A DNA stretch of 64,000 bases from Chryseobacterium arthrosphaerae (GCF_001684965.1 NZ_MAYG01000001.1:744001-808000), one strand, 5' to 3'. Counted from the stretch's first letter, positions 26,107 to 36,140 are shown. Notes: generated from the letters alone by a model not told the origin. Numbers and translations are program-made.

Positions 26107-26733
26107 TTAATATTGGGTCAATATTTCCATCAGCATCAGAATAGAGATCAGCTTTTTTGATGACTGATAATCCGGAGCCAGCTGTTCCCGGATCTCTCCA
26201 AGAGCCTTACTCAGTTTATTGCTTACGGTTTTATTACTGATTCCCAAAGCTTCTGCCGTTTCATTGACCGACATATTCTGCCGGATTCTCATGTCATATA
26301 CCTGCTGCTCTGTAGAAGGAAGACGTGAAACCACTTCATCAATCATGGATAATAAAACGGAGATTTCATTCTCTTCCAGGATTTCAAAATATTCAGTATC
26401 GGAGATGTCTGTTTCTGCAGGCATGTCAAACTCGTCAATACTCAGTGTTGGCGGAGCTTTTTTATAGCTGTTATAATAATCCAGAATCCGATAATGAAGA
26501 TGGCGTAGCAGATAGCCTTTGGCACTTTCCGATTCATCCGTTTGTATGGCATCTGTATTTTCAAGGATCTTCACCCATAAGTTCTGAAGCAGTTCTTCAG
26601 AAACTTCCTTGTCCTTTGTGCGTATAAAAACAAAGCGGTACAGACTATCCCAGTAACGGTCGTACAGAAGCATAAATGCAGGGCGGTCGCCTGATTTTAT
26701 TTTCTTTAATAAAGTAGAGTCTGTTAGGTTCAT
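26107..26733 (-). CDS. ECF RNA polymerase sigma factor, FecI-like
   Basis: A 208-residue ECF sigma factor of the Bacteroidota FecI-like group. Region 2 is at about 20-85 (YDRYWDSLYRFVFIRTKDKEVSEELLQNLWVKI). Region 4 is at about 125-180, with the HTH MSVNETAEALGISNKTVSNKL. A short hydrophobic C-terminal tail (LISILMLMEIL) is usual in this group. It is divergent from fecR and the TonB receptor gene, its likely anti-sigma and signal-transducing partners. It would direct transcription of the TonB-linked locus at 26964-37820. Confidence 0.93.
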   Translation of the reverse strand: MNLTDSTLLKKIKSGDRPAFMLLYDRYWDSLYRFVFIRTKDKEVSEELLQNLWVKILENTDAIQTDESESAKGYLLRHLHYRILDYYNSYKKAPPTLSIDEFDMPAETDISDTEYFEILEENEISVLLSMIDEVVSRLPSTEQQVYDMRIRQNMSVNETAEALGISNKTVSNKLSKALGEIREQLAPDYQSSKKLISILMLMEILTQY

Positions 26734-26743
26734 ATTGCTGCAA

Positions 26744-26751
26744 CAAAATTA
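26744..26751 (-). promoter_or_regulatory. -7 element of the ECF sigma gene
   Basis: TAATTTTG on the minus strand matches TAnnTTTG, 10 bases before the ATG. No clear TTG -33 is present. Confidence 0.45.
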
Positions 26752-26963
26752 CCTAAAGGAAAATTAACTTTTTGTGAACTTTAATTATGGTAAGGTTAAA
26801 TATTTCTGAAAAACCGGGCGTGAATATGAAGTTAATGTTGAGTAAATGTAAAATAGGTTGAAAATAATAATGAATCCGGCTTTAATATGAATAGAATGTT
26901 AAGAATAGCCTGGGGAAGTTTTTCATTTTCACTGTCTTATACATAGAAGCATCTGTGAATACG

Positions 26964-27923
26964 ATGAAATATTTTATGAAACGTTTTACCTATAAAAATA
27001 TAGAAGCCTTTGTTTTCAGACTTTGGACACGGGAAGTTTCAGGGGAAAAGATCTCTGAAAAAGAAAATGAAATTTTAAACCAGTGGAAGCTCCGGGCAGA
27101 AAAAGACCTGGATCCTGTTCATATGTCGGAAGCCAGAGAAAGAATATTGGCCGGACTGAATCATTATTTTGTATCTGGTGAAAAAATAATTCCTGTCAGC
27201 AGGTTTCAGAAGAATGCCTATAAAATTGCAGCAGTTATCATTCTGCTGATCTCGTTAGGTGGGTTCTTTGCCTATCATACCTACATCAGGGCGGATGTTT
27301 ACCTTGCCGGATCCGGGAACAGGATCATTCAGCTTGAAGACGGATCGGTAGTTACCTTATTGCCAGGTTCAGAACTTACGGTTGAAAAATCATTTCCTGC
27401 TGATACCAGAAGGGTGAACCTGAAAGGTGATGCATTATTTTCCGTAGCAAAATCAAAGAACCATCCTTTTATTGTTCAGGCTGATGGGTTCAGTACCAAA
27501 GTGTTGGGAACGATATTTAAAATTTCCCAATCCGGGAAGAAAAAGGCTGTAGATCTTTATGAAGGTAAAGTGGCGGTGTCTGCAGCCGGAGGACCTGTAG
27601 CTTTCCTTACACCGAATCAGAAATGGACCAATTTCGGAGTCGCTCATACCAATGCGGTGATTTCATTTGAACTTAACAGGGTTTCCGGAAAACCAACTCC
27701 TGAACTATTGTCTTTAAGCTTCAATGATGTTCCTTTAAAAGAAGTGATCGCCGTTCTCGAAGGCAATTACAGCACAAAAATCCATTATCCTAAGGAAGCT
27801 GGAGATAAGAAGATCACAGCAGACTTTACCGGAGGAACAGTGGGAGAGAATATAGAATCCCTGGCCTTTATACTCGGATTTGAAGTTCAGAAACAAGATA
27901 ATGTCTACATCCTGAAGAAATAA
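26964..27923 (+). CDS. FecR family anti-sigma factor
   Basis: A 319-residue inner-membrane regulator. The cytoplasmic N-terminal segment (1-80) would bind sigma, one membrane helix is at about 87-107, and the periplasmic FecR domain is at about 112-205 (LEDGSVVTLLPGSELTVEKSF). A C-terminal DUF4974/STN-like domain is at about 240-315. Its partners would be the divergent ECF sigma factor and the STN domain of the TonB receptor encoded 53 bases downstream. The ATG at 26964 is chosen over a GTG three codons upstream. Confidence 0.93.
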   Translation: MKYFMKRFTYKNIEAFVFRLWTREVSGEKISEKENEILNQWKLRAEKDLDPVHMSEARERILAGLNHYFVSGEKIIPVSRFQKNAYKIAAVIILLISLGGFFAYHTYIRADVYLAGSGNRIIQLEDGSVVTLLPGSELTVEKSFPADTRRVNLKGDALFSVAKSKNHPFIVQADGFSTKVLGTIFKISQSGKKKAVDLYEGKVAVSAAGGPVAFLTPNQKWTNFGVAHTNAVISFELNRVSGKPTPELLSLSFNDVPLKEVIAVLEGNYSTKIHYPKEAGDKKITADFTGGTVGENIESLAFILGFEVQKQDNVYILKK

Positions 27924-27976
27924 ATCATAAAAATAATAATCAGATAATTCTTAAATCTAAAAGAGAACACTTACGT

Positions 27977-30900
27977 ATGAAAAGTTTGAAATGTGGTTTT
28001 ACCATAGCAGCCTTATTTTTTACTGTTGCAGCAGAAGCACAGGAACTGGTTCAGAAAGTTTCGTTTTCCGTTCCTTCCAGCAGGTCTTTAATTGAAGTTC
28101 TGGAGGAGTTTGCAGGAAAAACAGGAATGAGGCTGGCCTATTCAAAGGTAGATATCAAAGAGCTGAAGGTAAAAGGGATAAAATGTGAAAATTCCACAAT
28201 CAATAGCTGCCTGAAAGACATTACCAGCGGGCTTCCCGTAGTATTCCGCTTACATGGGGACCTTATTTCAATAAAATATGAGAACTCTGCGGTTTCTGTA
28301 CCGGGCAACGGACGTATATCAGGAAAAATAGTAGATGAAGTGGGAAATCCTGTTGCCGGAGCTGAGGTAAATATCGCAGGAAGAACTGCCGCAACAGATA
28401 ATAACGGTGATTTCTCTATAGATCTTCCTTCGGGAATGTATAATCTGACGATAAAAGCTTCTCAATACAATACACTGAGGGTAGAAAAATTAGTAGTTAA
28501 TCATAAAGAAACCAACACGGTTTCATTTGCCCTGAACCGAGCTTCAGATAAAGTTACAGATATTAAAGAAGTGGTAGTTACCGCTACCCGCAAAGCAGAT
28601 ACCCAGGCCGGATTGCTGACGCAACAGAAAAAAGCGGCTCAGATGAGCGACGGAATCTCAGCCGAACAGATTGCCAAAACCCCTGATAATGATGTAGGAG
28701 GAACTTTGAAAAGAGTAACGGGAATTACGACCATCGATAATAAATATGTGGTGGTAAGGTCTATGGGAGAACGCTGGAATACGGCGGCGATGGACGGAAT
28801 AAACCTTCCCAGCACTGAAACCTATAATCAGAATTTCTCTTTTGATATCATTCCTACGGCAATGGTAGAAAGTGTTGTGGTGAGCAAATCGGCAACTCCC
28901 GATATGAATGCCAACTTTGCAGGAGGCTATGTGGAAGTACGGACCAAAGATATTCCCAATGAAAATTTTACAACGGTAAGCATGGGAACTTCCTATAATG
29001 ACCAGGCGGCTTTCAAAGAGTTTCTGACCCGGCAGCGGGGAAAATATGATTATTTCGGGTATGATGACGGAACCCGGGATTTCCCGAAAGGTCTTGAAGC
29101 TGTTGGATTGACCGGTCCCAGGTTTTTCGAGCAGTCCAGACAGTTTACCAATGACAATTTCACCACTTATAAAACAAGAGGCGATATGGGTTCTAACCTG
29201 CAGCTCGCATTGGGAAGAACTTATGCCCTTAAAAATAATAACAAATGGGGATTTGCAGGAGCATTTGTCATCAGGAATGAGCAGAATAAACTGGACATAG
29301 ATCATACAGGAAGGGGAAACTGGCTGGATACGACCGGGGTGCCGGATGCCAACGGAAAAATTCCTTTTTATAACTTTAAAAACAAAGGGGCATCCTACAA
29401 TTATAATTCTACAGTCGCAGGAATGCTAAACTTCGGTCTGCAGCTGAATAAAACCAGAATATCATTCCGTAATTCGTATACCCATATCTATGATAATACA
29501 CTGACGAGAATTACAGGTTGGGATGAATACACCGGAGGAAGCGGCTTGCCTTCCAATGCAGAAGCCTCCTATAATTACTTTTATCACGGGATTATTCCCA
29601 ATAATGATCCGTCACAGATTCCTTCTCTAGACAAACCTTTTACCGGAAATACAGATTATCCTGTGTATCAGACATTCCTGCAGAATAAGCTGGAAGGGAG
29701 TCATAAGTTCAGCAATATGGAAGTCAGCTGGTTTGCCGCCAGAACGGGCGTTTCCTCAGATACCAAAGATTATACTTTGCACAAGAACCTGTACAGTTTT
29801 GTGGGGCGTGAAATTTTAAGCTATTATGAGGTTAACAATTCATCAAGTGATTTTGCCAGAGGATACATCGCCAGCAAAGAAACGGATTATAATTACGGTG
29901 CCTCTTTCAAATGGAGTTTTGACAGACAAAACTTTAAAAATGATATTAAAATAGGATATGCCGGAGCATCCAAGACCAATACCAATCAGCAGCAGAAATT
30001 TTTACTGAGAGTTGATGAAAACAGAGCCGTTCCGAATCCGAAAATTCTCCATATGTACGGTGCCCTTGCCGATTGGTTTGATGGTTCTCATTATGTACCC
30101 GGAGGAATTGGCTGGGAGACCAGACCCTTATTTGTAGATGGTAAATATGAAGGGGAAGTGGAGCAGCATGCAATGTATGTAATGTTTGACAACCGGTGGA
30201 AAAATAAATTCAGGCTGGTCTGGGGATTACGGGCTGAATATTTCCAGTACGACCTGATTTCCCAGCAAATGGATTCCAAAGACTCCCGGAATTTTACCCG
30301 CTTTGGGCTTGATGATAAACCGTGGCAATGGATGCCGTCAGCCAATTTTACCTATAGCCCCACCAATAAGATCAATCTGAGACTGGCTTACAACAAAACG
30401 GTGATTCGTCCTCAGTTTAATGAAAGAACAGGATTGCCTTATTTTGATCCTGTTGCCAATGGGCAGATTTTCAATACGGAGATGGTATCGTCGGTGGTCA
30501 ACAACTATGATTTTAAATTTGAATGGTTCCCCGGGCTTGGGGAGATATTTTCAGCAGGATTGTATTATAAAAATATAGATAATCCTATTGAACGGGAAGG
30601 ATTCATTTCCAGTGAAGGAAACCTTTATCTCTACAACGGAAATTCAAAAAACGCCAAACTGAAAGGATTTGAGGCGGAAGTGAGAAAAAACTTAGGCTTT
30701 ATTGCTCCGGATACTTTTCTTTCAAAACTTTTCGTCAGCGGAAACTTTACCTACAATGACACCAAAGTCATTGCTTTTAAAGACAAAGAAAAAAACGGAG
30801 AAAATGATGCTACCTACGAAGTGGAAAGGCCTCTTTACGGGCAGACTCCTTACGCTTATAATGTTGGATTAATGTATGATGGGCAGAGACTGGGATTAAG

Positions 30901-31258
30901 CTTTTTGTATAATGCAAAGGGCGACCAATACATCACGGTAGGATATGCTTACAACGGAGAAGAGATACAGAGAGCCTATGCGGTGGCAGATGCACAGATC
31001 TCCTATAAATTCCTTAGAAACAGAAACCTTGAAGTGAAACTGAACGTAAGAAATCTTTTCAACAGGGTAAAAGAATATTACAACAATTATAATTCCTATG
31101 TCAGCAAAAAAGATGCAGGAAGTAATCTGGACACGGTAAGGGAATCAATGGAACTGCTGCCGGGTGCCACCAATAAATACGACAGGGATATTGATAAAAT
31201 TCTGTTCCGGGCGTACAGCGGAAGAATATTCGGGTTGAGTGTAAACTATACATTTTGA
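27977..31258 (+). CDS. TonB-dependent receptor with STN signalling domain
   Basis: A 1093-residue outer-membrane transporter. Signal peptide at residues 1-22, STN domain at about 27-100 (secretin/TonB short N-terminal, the signalling module that contacts FecR), carboxypeptidase-like regulatory domain at about 112-195, plug domain at about 205-330, and a 22-strand barrel to the C-terminus (last residue Phe, as usual). The TonB box is not obvious. The plug has the SMGERWNTAAMDGINLPSTE motif of a Bacteroidota subfamily. It would import a substrate captured by the beta-helix lipoproteins encoded next. No susD-like gene is present, so it is not a SusCD locus. Substrate unknown. Confidence 0.93.
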   Translation: MKSLKCGFTIAALFFTVAAEAQELVQKVSFSVPSSRSLIEVLEEFAGKTGMRLAYSKVDIKELKVKGIKCENSTINSCLKDITSGLPVVFRLHGDLISIKYENSAVSVPGNGRISGKIVDEVGNPVAGAEVNIAGRTAATDNNGDFSIDLPSGMYNLTIKASQYNTLRVEKLVVNHKETNTVSFALNRASDKVTDIKEVVVTATRKADTQAGLLTQQKKAAQMSDGISAEQIAKTPDNDVGGTLKRVTGITTIDNKYVVVRSMGERWNTAAMDGINLPSTETYNQNFSFDIIPTAMVESVVVSKSATPDMNANFAGGYVEVRTKDIPNENFTTVSMGTSYNDQAAFKEFLTRQRGKYDYFGYDDGTRDFPKGLEAVGLTGPRFFEQSRQFTNDNFTTYKTRGDMGSNLQLALGRTYALKNNNKWGFAGAFVIRNEQNKLDIDHTGRGNWLDTTGVPDANGKIPFYNFKNKGASYNYNSTVAGMLNFGLQLNKTRISFRNSYTHIYDNTLTRITGWDEYTGGSGLPSNAEASYNYFYHGIIPNNDPSQIPSLDKPFTGNTDYPVYQTFLQNKLEGSHKFSNMEVSWFAARTGVSSDTKDYTLHKNLYSFVGREILSYYEVNNSSSDFARGYIASKETDYNYGASFKWSFDRQNFKNDIKIGYAGASKTNTNQQQKFLLRVDENRAVPNPKILHMYGALADWFDGSHYVPGGIGWETRPLFVDGKYEGEVEQHAMYVMFDNRWKNKFRLVWGLRAEYFQYDLISQQMDSKDSRNFTRFGLDDKPWQWMPSANFTYSPTNKINLRLAYNKTVIRPQFNERTGLPYFDPVANGQIFNTEMVSSVVNNYDFKFEWFPGLGEIFSAGLYYKNIDNPIEREGFISSEGNLYLYNGNSKNAKLKGFEAEVRKNLGFIAPDTFLSKLFVSGNFTYNDTKVIAFKDKEKNGENDATYEVERPLYGQTPYAYNVGLMYDGQRLGLSFLYNAKGDQYITVGYAYNGEEIQRAYAVADAQISYKFLRNRNLEVKLNVRNLFNRVKEYYNNYNSYVSKKDAGSNLDTVRESMELLPGATNKYDRDIDKILFRAYSGRIFGLSVNYTF

Positions 31259-31300
31259 TGCTTCTTTAAACTAATACATAAACCAATAAACTCATTAAGA

Positions 31301-32596
31301 ATGAAAAAATTAATCCTCACTGCAATAACCGGGCTATCTCTTACAGCCTGCCAGAGTGACCAGCTGTCAGGTTCTTCAGAATCTTTTGATTTAAAACCTG
31401 TTTCTGCAGAGTATATTACGGTTTCATCTTTACCGGTAACACCTGTAAGTGGAGATATTACCTCCAATACAACATGGAGCGGGGTGATTGAAATGGACGG
31501 AATCATTACAGTGAAAAACGGAGCAACATTAACGATTCTTCCGGGAACTTACATTAAGGCTAAACCTAATACAACCGGAGCCGCCACAGGTATTCTGATT
31601 ATTTCTAAAACCGGAAAGATCAATGCGGCCGGTACGGAAAATCAGCCTATTGTATTTACAAGCTATAAGCTGCTGGACGGAACTGAAGATACTTATCCTG
31701 CACCCGGTGATTTTGGCGGGGTAATCCTGTTGGGTGATGCGCCTACCAATGTTCCTTCCACAACATCCATCGAGGGACTAAGTCTGAATAGTGACCGTTA
31801 CTTCGGCGGCTCCAATCCTTCTCACAATGCAGGAGTAATGAAGTATGTGCGCATTGAGTTTGCGGGCTATGACTATTTGGGCGGGAATTCCGGCAACGAA
31901 GTGAATGCATTGTCATTAGGCGGAGTTGGGAACGGAACGACTTTAGATCATATCCAGGTTTCTTACAGCAAAGATGATTCTTTTGAATTTTTCGGAGGAA
32001 CAGTGAATGCATCCAATCTCATCTCCTTAGCAGCCGAAGACGATAATTTTGATTTTGATAACGGATATACAGGTACAATTACCTGCGCTGTTTCTTTGGC
32101 AGATTACAACGCATATCACTCACTAAGCGGGATCGTGCCGGATTCTAACGGGATTGAGCTGGATAATAATTCTACAGGTACGGCTACCAGCTTGATAACA
32201 CATCCTGTGATCAATAATCTGACGATAATAGGAGTGAAATACAGCAATTGGGGCAATAAATACGAAAACGGAATTCATATCCGTAGAAATGGCAGACTTA
32301 CATTAAATAACGCCGTAGTGACAGGTTATCCTACAGGGATCAGGGTAGAAGGAACCGGTTCTCAGCTTTCTTCAGCATCTGATTTCAGTACCATTCAGGT
32401 CCATGGATTTTCAACAAGTGTTACAGGACCCGGTACGGCCGGTATTCCTGCAGCTAACCTGCTTACAGGCTCTGTAGCTGCATTTTTTGGTATGAAACAG
32501 CCTTTCTATAATGAAGGATCATGGAATATATCACCCAGAAACTGCGGAAACTTCCAGGGAAACTGGACGAAATATGATTTCTCTATTGTAGAATAA
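31301..32596 (+). CDS. Surface lipoprotein with beta-helix repeats (copy 1)
   Basis: A 431-residue lipoprotein. The signal peptide ends in the lipobox LTAC (Cys 17), followed by QSDQ; acidic residues after Cys are typical of surface-exposed Bacteroidota lipoproteins. The mature part has repetitive Gly/Asn-rich segments (for example YVRIEFAGYD, NALSLGGVGNGTTLDHIQVSY, FEFFGGTVNASNLI) that fit a right-handed parallel beta-helix. It is the gene after the TonB receptor (42 bases). A paralogue follows at 32926. It is likely a partner of the receptor in substrate capture. Confidence 0.85.
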   Translation: MKKLILTAITGLSLTACQSDQLSGSSESFDLKPVSAEYITVSSLPVTPVSGDITSNTTWSGVIEMDGIITVKNGATLTILPGTYIKAKPNTTGAATGILIISKTGKINAAGTENQPIVFTSYKLLDGTEDTYPAPGDFGGVILLGDAPTNVPSTTSIEGLSLNSDRYFGGSNPSHNAGVMKYVRIEFAGYDYLGGNSGNEVNALSLGGVGNGTTLDHIQVSYSKDDSFEFFGGTVNASNLISLAAEDDNFDFDNGYTGTITCAVSLADYNAYHSLSGIVPDSNGIELDNNSTGTATSLITHPVINNLTIIGVKYSNWGNKYENGIHIRRNGRLTLNNAVVTGYPTGIRVEGTGSQLSSASDFSTIQVHGFSTSVTGPGTAGIPAANLLTGSVAAFFGMKQPFYNEGSWNISPRNCGNFQGNWTKYDFSIVE

Positions 32597-32925
32597 GATG
32601 TTTAAAAGTGGAGGTCATACTCTGCTTTTGAAAAAGATAAGATAAAAAGAGCTCTTGATATAGAAGTGTACAGGTTTCGGAATCCTGAACATGAGCCGGA
32701 TTTATACTGATGATGCGCACAGCAGTACCGGATCAGCAGAAACCGGACGCTATTGTCTTTTCCCGGGCAGTAGCGGAACAGAAGGGAACTCCTGTATATC
32801 AGCTCCTCATGAAATACCGGGTGAAACAAAAACCAAATCGCAGAGATATAGAGGCGGATATTTCTGAATATTAAAAACTTCCGGTCATAAAAATAAATAA
32901 CCGGAATGACCAAAAAATTATAACA
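32597..32925. other. Spacer between the two beta-helix lipoprotein genes
   Basis: No certain gene. A 58-codon ATG frame is possible at 32691-32867 but has no recognisable product. A 7-bp inverted repeat (TTCCGGT...ACCGGAA, 32878-32906) lies just before copy 2 and may affect its expression. The 3' half has base composition closer to coding DNA than other intergenic regions here. Confidence 0.4.
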
Positions 32926-34224
32926 ATGAAAAGATTAACTTTAATTGCAGTTGCTGCATTATCCCTTACTGCTTGTCAGAACGATCATTTGGCAGATTCT
33001 TCGACTCCTTTCGAAATGAAGCCTACTTCAGCTGAATACCTTACAGCTTCTGCACTTCCTGTAACGAAGGTAAGCGGTCCTATTACTTCCGATACAACAT
33101 GGAGCGGGGTAATAGAAATTGATGGTACGGTAGCCGTGAAAAACGGAGCAACTCTTACGATTCAGCCCGGAACTTTTATCAAGGCAAAACCTAATGCTAT
33201 AGGAGAAGGTTCAGGAATCCTTGTTATTACCAAAACAGGTAAGATCAATGCTACAGGAACTGAATCTCAGCCAATTGTTTTTACAAGTTATAGGTTATTG
33301 GATGGTGATGATCTTACTACAGCTACTCCTGGAGATTTCGGAGGAGTGATCCTGTTGGGTGATGCACCTACCAATGTACCTGCTACCACTACAATCGAAG
33401 GATTAAGCGGTAGTGATTATTATTTCGGAGGAACCAATCCTTCTCACAATGCAGGAACAATGAAATATGTACGTATTGAGTTTGCAGGATACGACTTCGT
33501 AGGAGCGAACTCAGGAAACGAAGTGAATGCATTATCATTAGGAGGTGTGGGTAACGGTACTACTTTAGATCATATCCAGGTATCTTACGGTCAGGATGAT
33601 TCTTTTGAATTCTTCGGAGGAACCGTAAATGCTTCCAACCTGATCTCTTTCGCCGCTGAAGATGATAACTTCGACTTTGATAACGGATATACAGGAACCA
33701 TTACATGTGCTTTATCTTTAGCAGACTACAGATCAGCTCATACCGTGAGCGGAGGGGATCCTGATTCTAACGGTATCGAACTTGATAACAACGCCGGTGG
33801 TACTTCTACATCATTGATTACCAATCCTGTGATCAACAACCTTACCATCATCGGAGCTAAAAACGGATTGGCAGGACAGGGTCTTGCTTATGAAAATGGT
33901 ATCCACATCAGAAGACACGGAAAATTGACATTGAACAATGCCGTAGTTACAGGATATCCTGTAGGGATTAAAGTGGAAGGAACAGGTTCTGAACTTTCTT
34001 CAGCTTCTACACTTAACTCAATTTTTGTACACGGATTCGGAACTTCTGTAACGGGAGCCGGAACTGCCGGAATTCCTGCAGCCAACCTGTTGACAGGTAC
34101 TCTTGCTTCAGTATGGGGGATGAGCCAGCCGTTCTTCAACGAAGGACCATGGAATGTTTCTCCTAGAAACTGTGGAAACTTCCAGGGAATCTGGACAAAA
34201 TATGACTTCTCAGTTCAGGAATAA
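32926..34224 (+). CDS. Surface lipoprotein with beta-helix repeats (copy 2)
   Basis: A 432-residue paralogue of the protein encoded at 31301, collinear over its whole length including the last residues (NCGNFQG-WTKYDFS). The lipobox is LTAC (Cys 17), followed by QNDH. The copies differ mainly in short loops, for example around residues 120-125 and 270-300. Codon choice differs from copy 1: this gene uses more ACT/GCT/GGT and AAC/ATC, as expected of highly expressed flavobacterial genes. It is followed by a hairpin and then by the T9SS cargo gene. Confidence 0.85.
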   Translation: MKRLTLIAVAALSLTACQNDHLADSSTPFEMKPTSAEYLTASALPVTKVSGPITSDTTWSGVIEIDGTVAVKNGATLTIQPGTFIKAKPNAIGEGSGILVITKTGKINATGTESQPIVFTSYRLLDGDDLTTATPGDFGGVILLGDAPTNVPATTTIEGLSGSDYYFGGTNPSHNAGTMKYVRIEFAGYDFVGANSGNEVNALSLGGVGNGTTLDHIQVSYGQDDSFEFFGGTVNASNLISFAAEDDNFDFDNGYTGTITCALSLADYRSAHTVSGGDPDSNGIELDNNAGGTSTSLITNPVINNLTIIGAKNGLAGQGLAYENGIHIRRHGKLTLNNAVVTGYPVGIKVEGTGSELSSASTLNSIFVHGFGTSVTGAGTAGIPAANLLTGTLASVWGMSQPFFNEGPWNVSPRNCGNFQGIWTKYDFSVQE

Positions 34225-34235
34225 AACCTAAAAAA

Positions 34236-34268
34236 CAGGGAAAGCATTGTGTCTTTCCCTGCTTTTAT
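34236..34268 (+). terminator. Hairpin between the lipoprotein and T9SS genes
   Basis: CAGGGAAAG / CTTTCCCTG, 9-bp stem with an 8-base loop, followed by CTTTTATTCTT. It covers a GTG at 34249, supporting the later ATG at 34297. It may lower transcription into downstream genes. Confidence 0.7.
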
Positions 34269-34296
34269 TCTTCAAAACATCTTAATAATAAGTATT

Positions 34297-35223
34297 ATGA
34301 AAAAATTATTTTTATTATCTATTGTATTGGTTTCACAGGCCGCATTTGCACAGGAACTGGTATGGAGCAATTCTTTTGAAACGGCTGATGATCTTCAGGG
34401 CTGGACGCTCCATGATCTGAACAACAACGGAAACGGATGGATTCAGGGAAAAAATATCTATCATAACGGAACTGCAATGGCGTACGGAACGTCAGGAACA
34501 ATCCGACATTCTATCAATCTGGTACCTTCAGGAACTGCCGCTAATTTTGCTACAGAAAACGACTGGATCACCTCTCCGGAGATTGACCTTTCTTCAGCTT
34601 CAGGAACTGTTACTTTAGCAGCTTATGTAGGAAGACAGAGAGCAAGTCAGACAGCTGTTGCCAGAGACCTTTATATCTACGTAAGCACTCCTCAGAAACC
34701 TGTTCCTTCCTTGGCAGATTTCCAGGCACTTGCAGTAGATGCGAACGGGAATGACCTTCCTAATCCCTATAAAATCAAAGGTGGATATACTGAAAATCCT
34801 TTTCCTGCAGATCTTACCCAGTTTGTGGAAAGTCTTGTAGATCTGTCTGCTTTTGCAGGAAAGAAAATCTACATCGGGATCTGGTCCAACAGAAAATCAG
34901 CCGGAAGCAATATTCAGAATATCAATATTGATGAAATGGCTATTTATGCTTCATCAGTTACCTTAAGCACAAAGGATGTAAAAAAGAACGAAATTGTTAC
35001 TAAAATAGCAGAAAACCCTGCGAAAGATTTCCTGCGCCTGAAACTGAATCCGGCATTGAAAGAAAACAAGACCACGATAGTTATTTATAACAGGGCAGGG
35101 CAGAAAGTTATTACTGTTCCCTATTCCGGAGCAATCCATATTGCAGGTTTACCTGAAGGGGTATACACAGCGGAAGTTACGGATGGAAAAACTACAGAAC
35201 ACCTGAATTTTATTAAAAGATAA
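34297..35223 (+). CDS. Secreted protein with T9SS type A sorting domain
   Basis: A 308-residue secreted protein. Signal peptide at residues 1-18 (…QAAFAQE), then a jelly-roll-like domain of the choice-of-anchor J type (about 20-220, WSNSFETADDLQGWTLHDLN), and a C-terminal Por_Secre_tail domain (about 235-308, ending LPEGVYTAEVTDGKTTEHLNFIKR). The C-terminal domain sends it through the type IX secretion system to the surface or medium. The longer frame starts at a GTG inside the hairpin at 34236, so the ATG at 34297, which begins a clean signal peptide, is used. It lies in the TonB receptor locus. Confidence 0.9.
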   Translation: MKKLFLLSIVLVSQAAFAQELVWSNSFETADDLQGWTLHDLNNNGNGWIQGKNIYHNGTAMAYGTSGTIRHSINLVPSGTAANFATENDWITSPEIDLSSASGTVTLAAYVGRQRASQTAVARDLYIYVSTPQKPVPSLADFQALAVDANGNDLPNPYKIKGGYTENPFPADLTQFVESLVDLSAFAGKKIYIGIWSNRKSAGSNIQNINIDEMAIYASSVTLSTKDVKKNEIVTKIAENPAKDFLRLKLNPALKENKTTIVIYNRAGQKVITVPYSGAIHIAGLPEGVYTAEVTDGKTTEHLNFIKR

Positions 35224-35337
35224 ATAGTCTTCCCTTCAAAACTGATTTTTAGAAATACATGAAATTTTATATACAATAATGGGTAGCTGTTGAGTAAAGC
35301 TATCCAGAACATATCCAACTAGTTTTTTTATAATTAT

Positions 35338-35373
35338 ATATTGCCCTGCACAATGGGCGGGGCAATATTTTTT
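35338..35373 (+). terminator. Rho-independent terminator
   Basis: ATATTGCCC / GGGCAATAT, 9-bp stem, followed by a run of T. It lies only 20 bases before the next gene. Confidence 0.82.
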
Positions 35374-35393
35374 AAGTTAAAATAAAATAAAAG

Positions 35394-36134
35394 ATGAATA
35401 AGATCTTTGTACTTCTGTTATTGACCCTGCTATTTTCCTGCACAGATAATACCGTGATGGAAAGATATGATGCTGTTCAGAAACCGGGTGAAGTAACCAT
35501 TAAAGGATATTCCAGGCCTGAAGTGCTTCAGCTGAGGTTCAACGGGGAGCCTGTGGCTATAGGCGGGAAGACTTCCTATACCGATAAAATAGAAACCAGA
35601 CTCCAGTTTGTCCTTGACCAGGGAGAAACCAACAGGCTGGCCCTTTATAATAATGAAACAGGCTCGGAAATAGCAAGATACAATATCAGTTATGATAATG
35701 TAGAGGATTATAAAAATATATATTTCTTTAACCTGCCCGGTATTTTTCTACAGGCAGATGCTGTAAAACCACAGGTGAATCTGGGAAAAGTAGGCTTTGA
35801 GTTTATTTTTCCGAACCTGGGAGAATATTCCGGATCTGCCCTTAAAAATGTAAAAGGGGTTTTAAAAAGAGAAAACGGGGTAGTGCTGGCAGAATTTGAC
35901 AACATCGGAAAAGACAGCTTTACGTCTGTTAAAATTTATAGTAATTTCAGCATTACAGCTCCTGTATACCTTGAATTATATAAACCGGGAACTACAGAAC
36001 CCTACACAGGATCCCAGCCCATTAGAGTTAAACTAAAACAGCGTATAGGTGCCAATATGATCGTACTTCAGGAAAAAACAGAAAATGGAGTATGGGTTGT
36101 AAAAGGTGACATTGATATTGCAGAATATCTATAA
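35394..36134 (+). CDS. Hypothetical lipoprotein
   Basis: A 246-residue protein with a signal peptide and lipobox LFSC (Cys 16). The mature part is beta-rich and resembles a DUF4397- or DUF-type surface domain, but I cannot assign it. It ends 6 bases before the S41 peptidase gene, so the two are in one transcript. Confidence 0.8.
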   Translation: MNKIFVLLLLTLLFSCTDNTVMERYDAVQKPGEVTIKGYSRPEVLQLRFNGEPVAIGGKTSYTDKIETRLQFVLDQGETNRLALYNNETGSEIARYNISYDNVEDYKNIYFFNLPGIFLQADAVKPQVNLGKVGFEFIFPNLGEYSGSALKNVKGVLKRENGVVLAEFDNIGKDSFTSVKIYSNFSITAPVYLELYKPGTTEPYTGSQPIRVKLKQRIGANMIVLQEKTENGVWVVKGDIDIAEYL

Positions 36135-36140
36135 TAACTG

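Noticed and set aside
28658..29305. 215-codon minus-strand frame inside the TonB receptor gene
   Set aside because: Antisense shadow of the plug and early barrel region.
32691..32867. 58-codon frame between the beta-helix lipoprotein genes
   Set aside because: No homologue recognised, no good ribosome site; kept only as a remark in the spacer entry.
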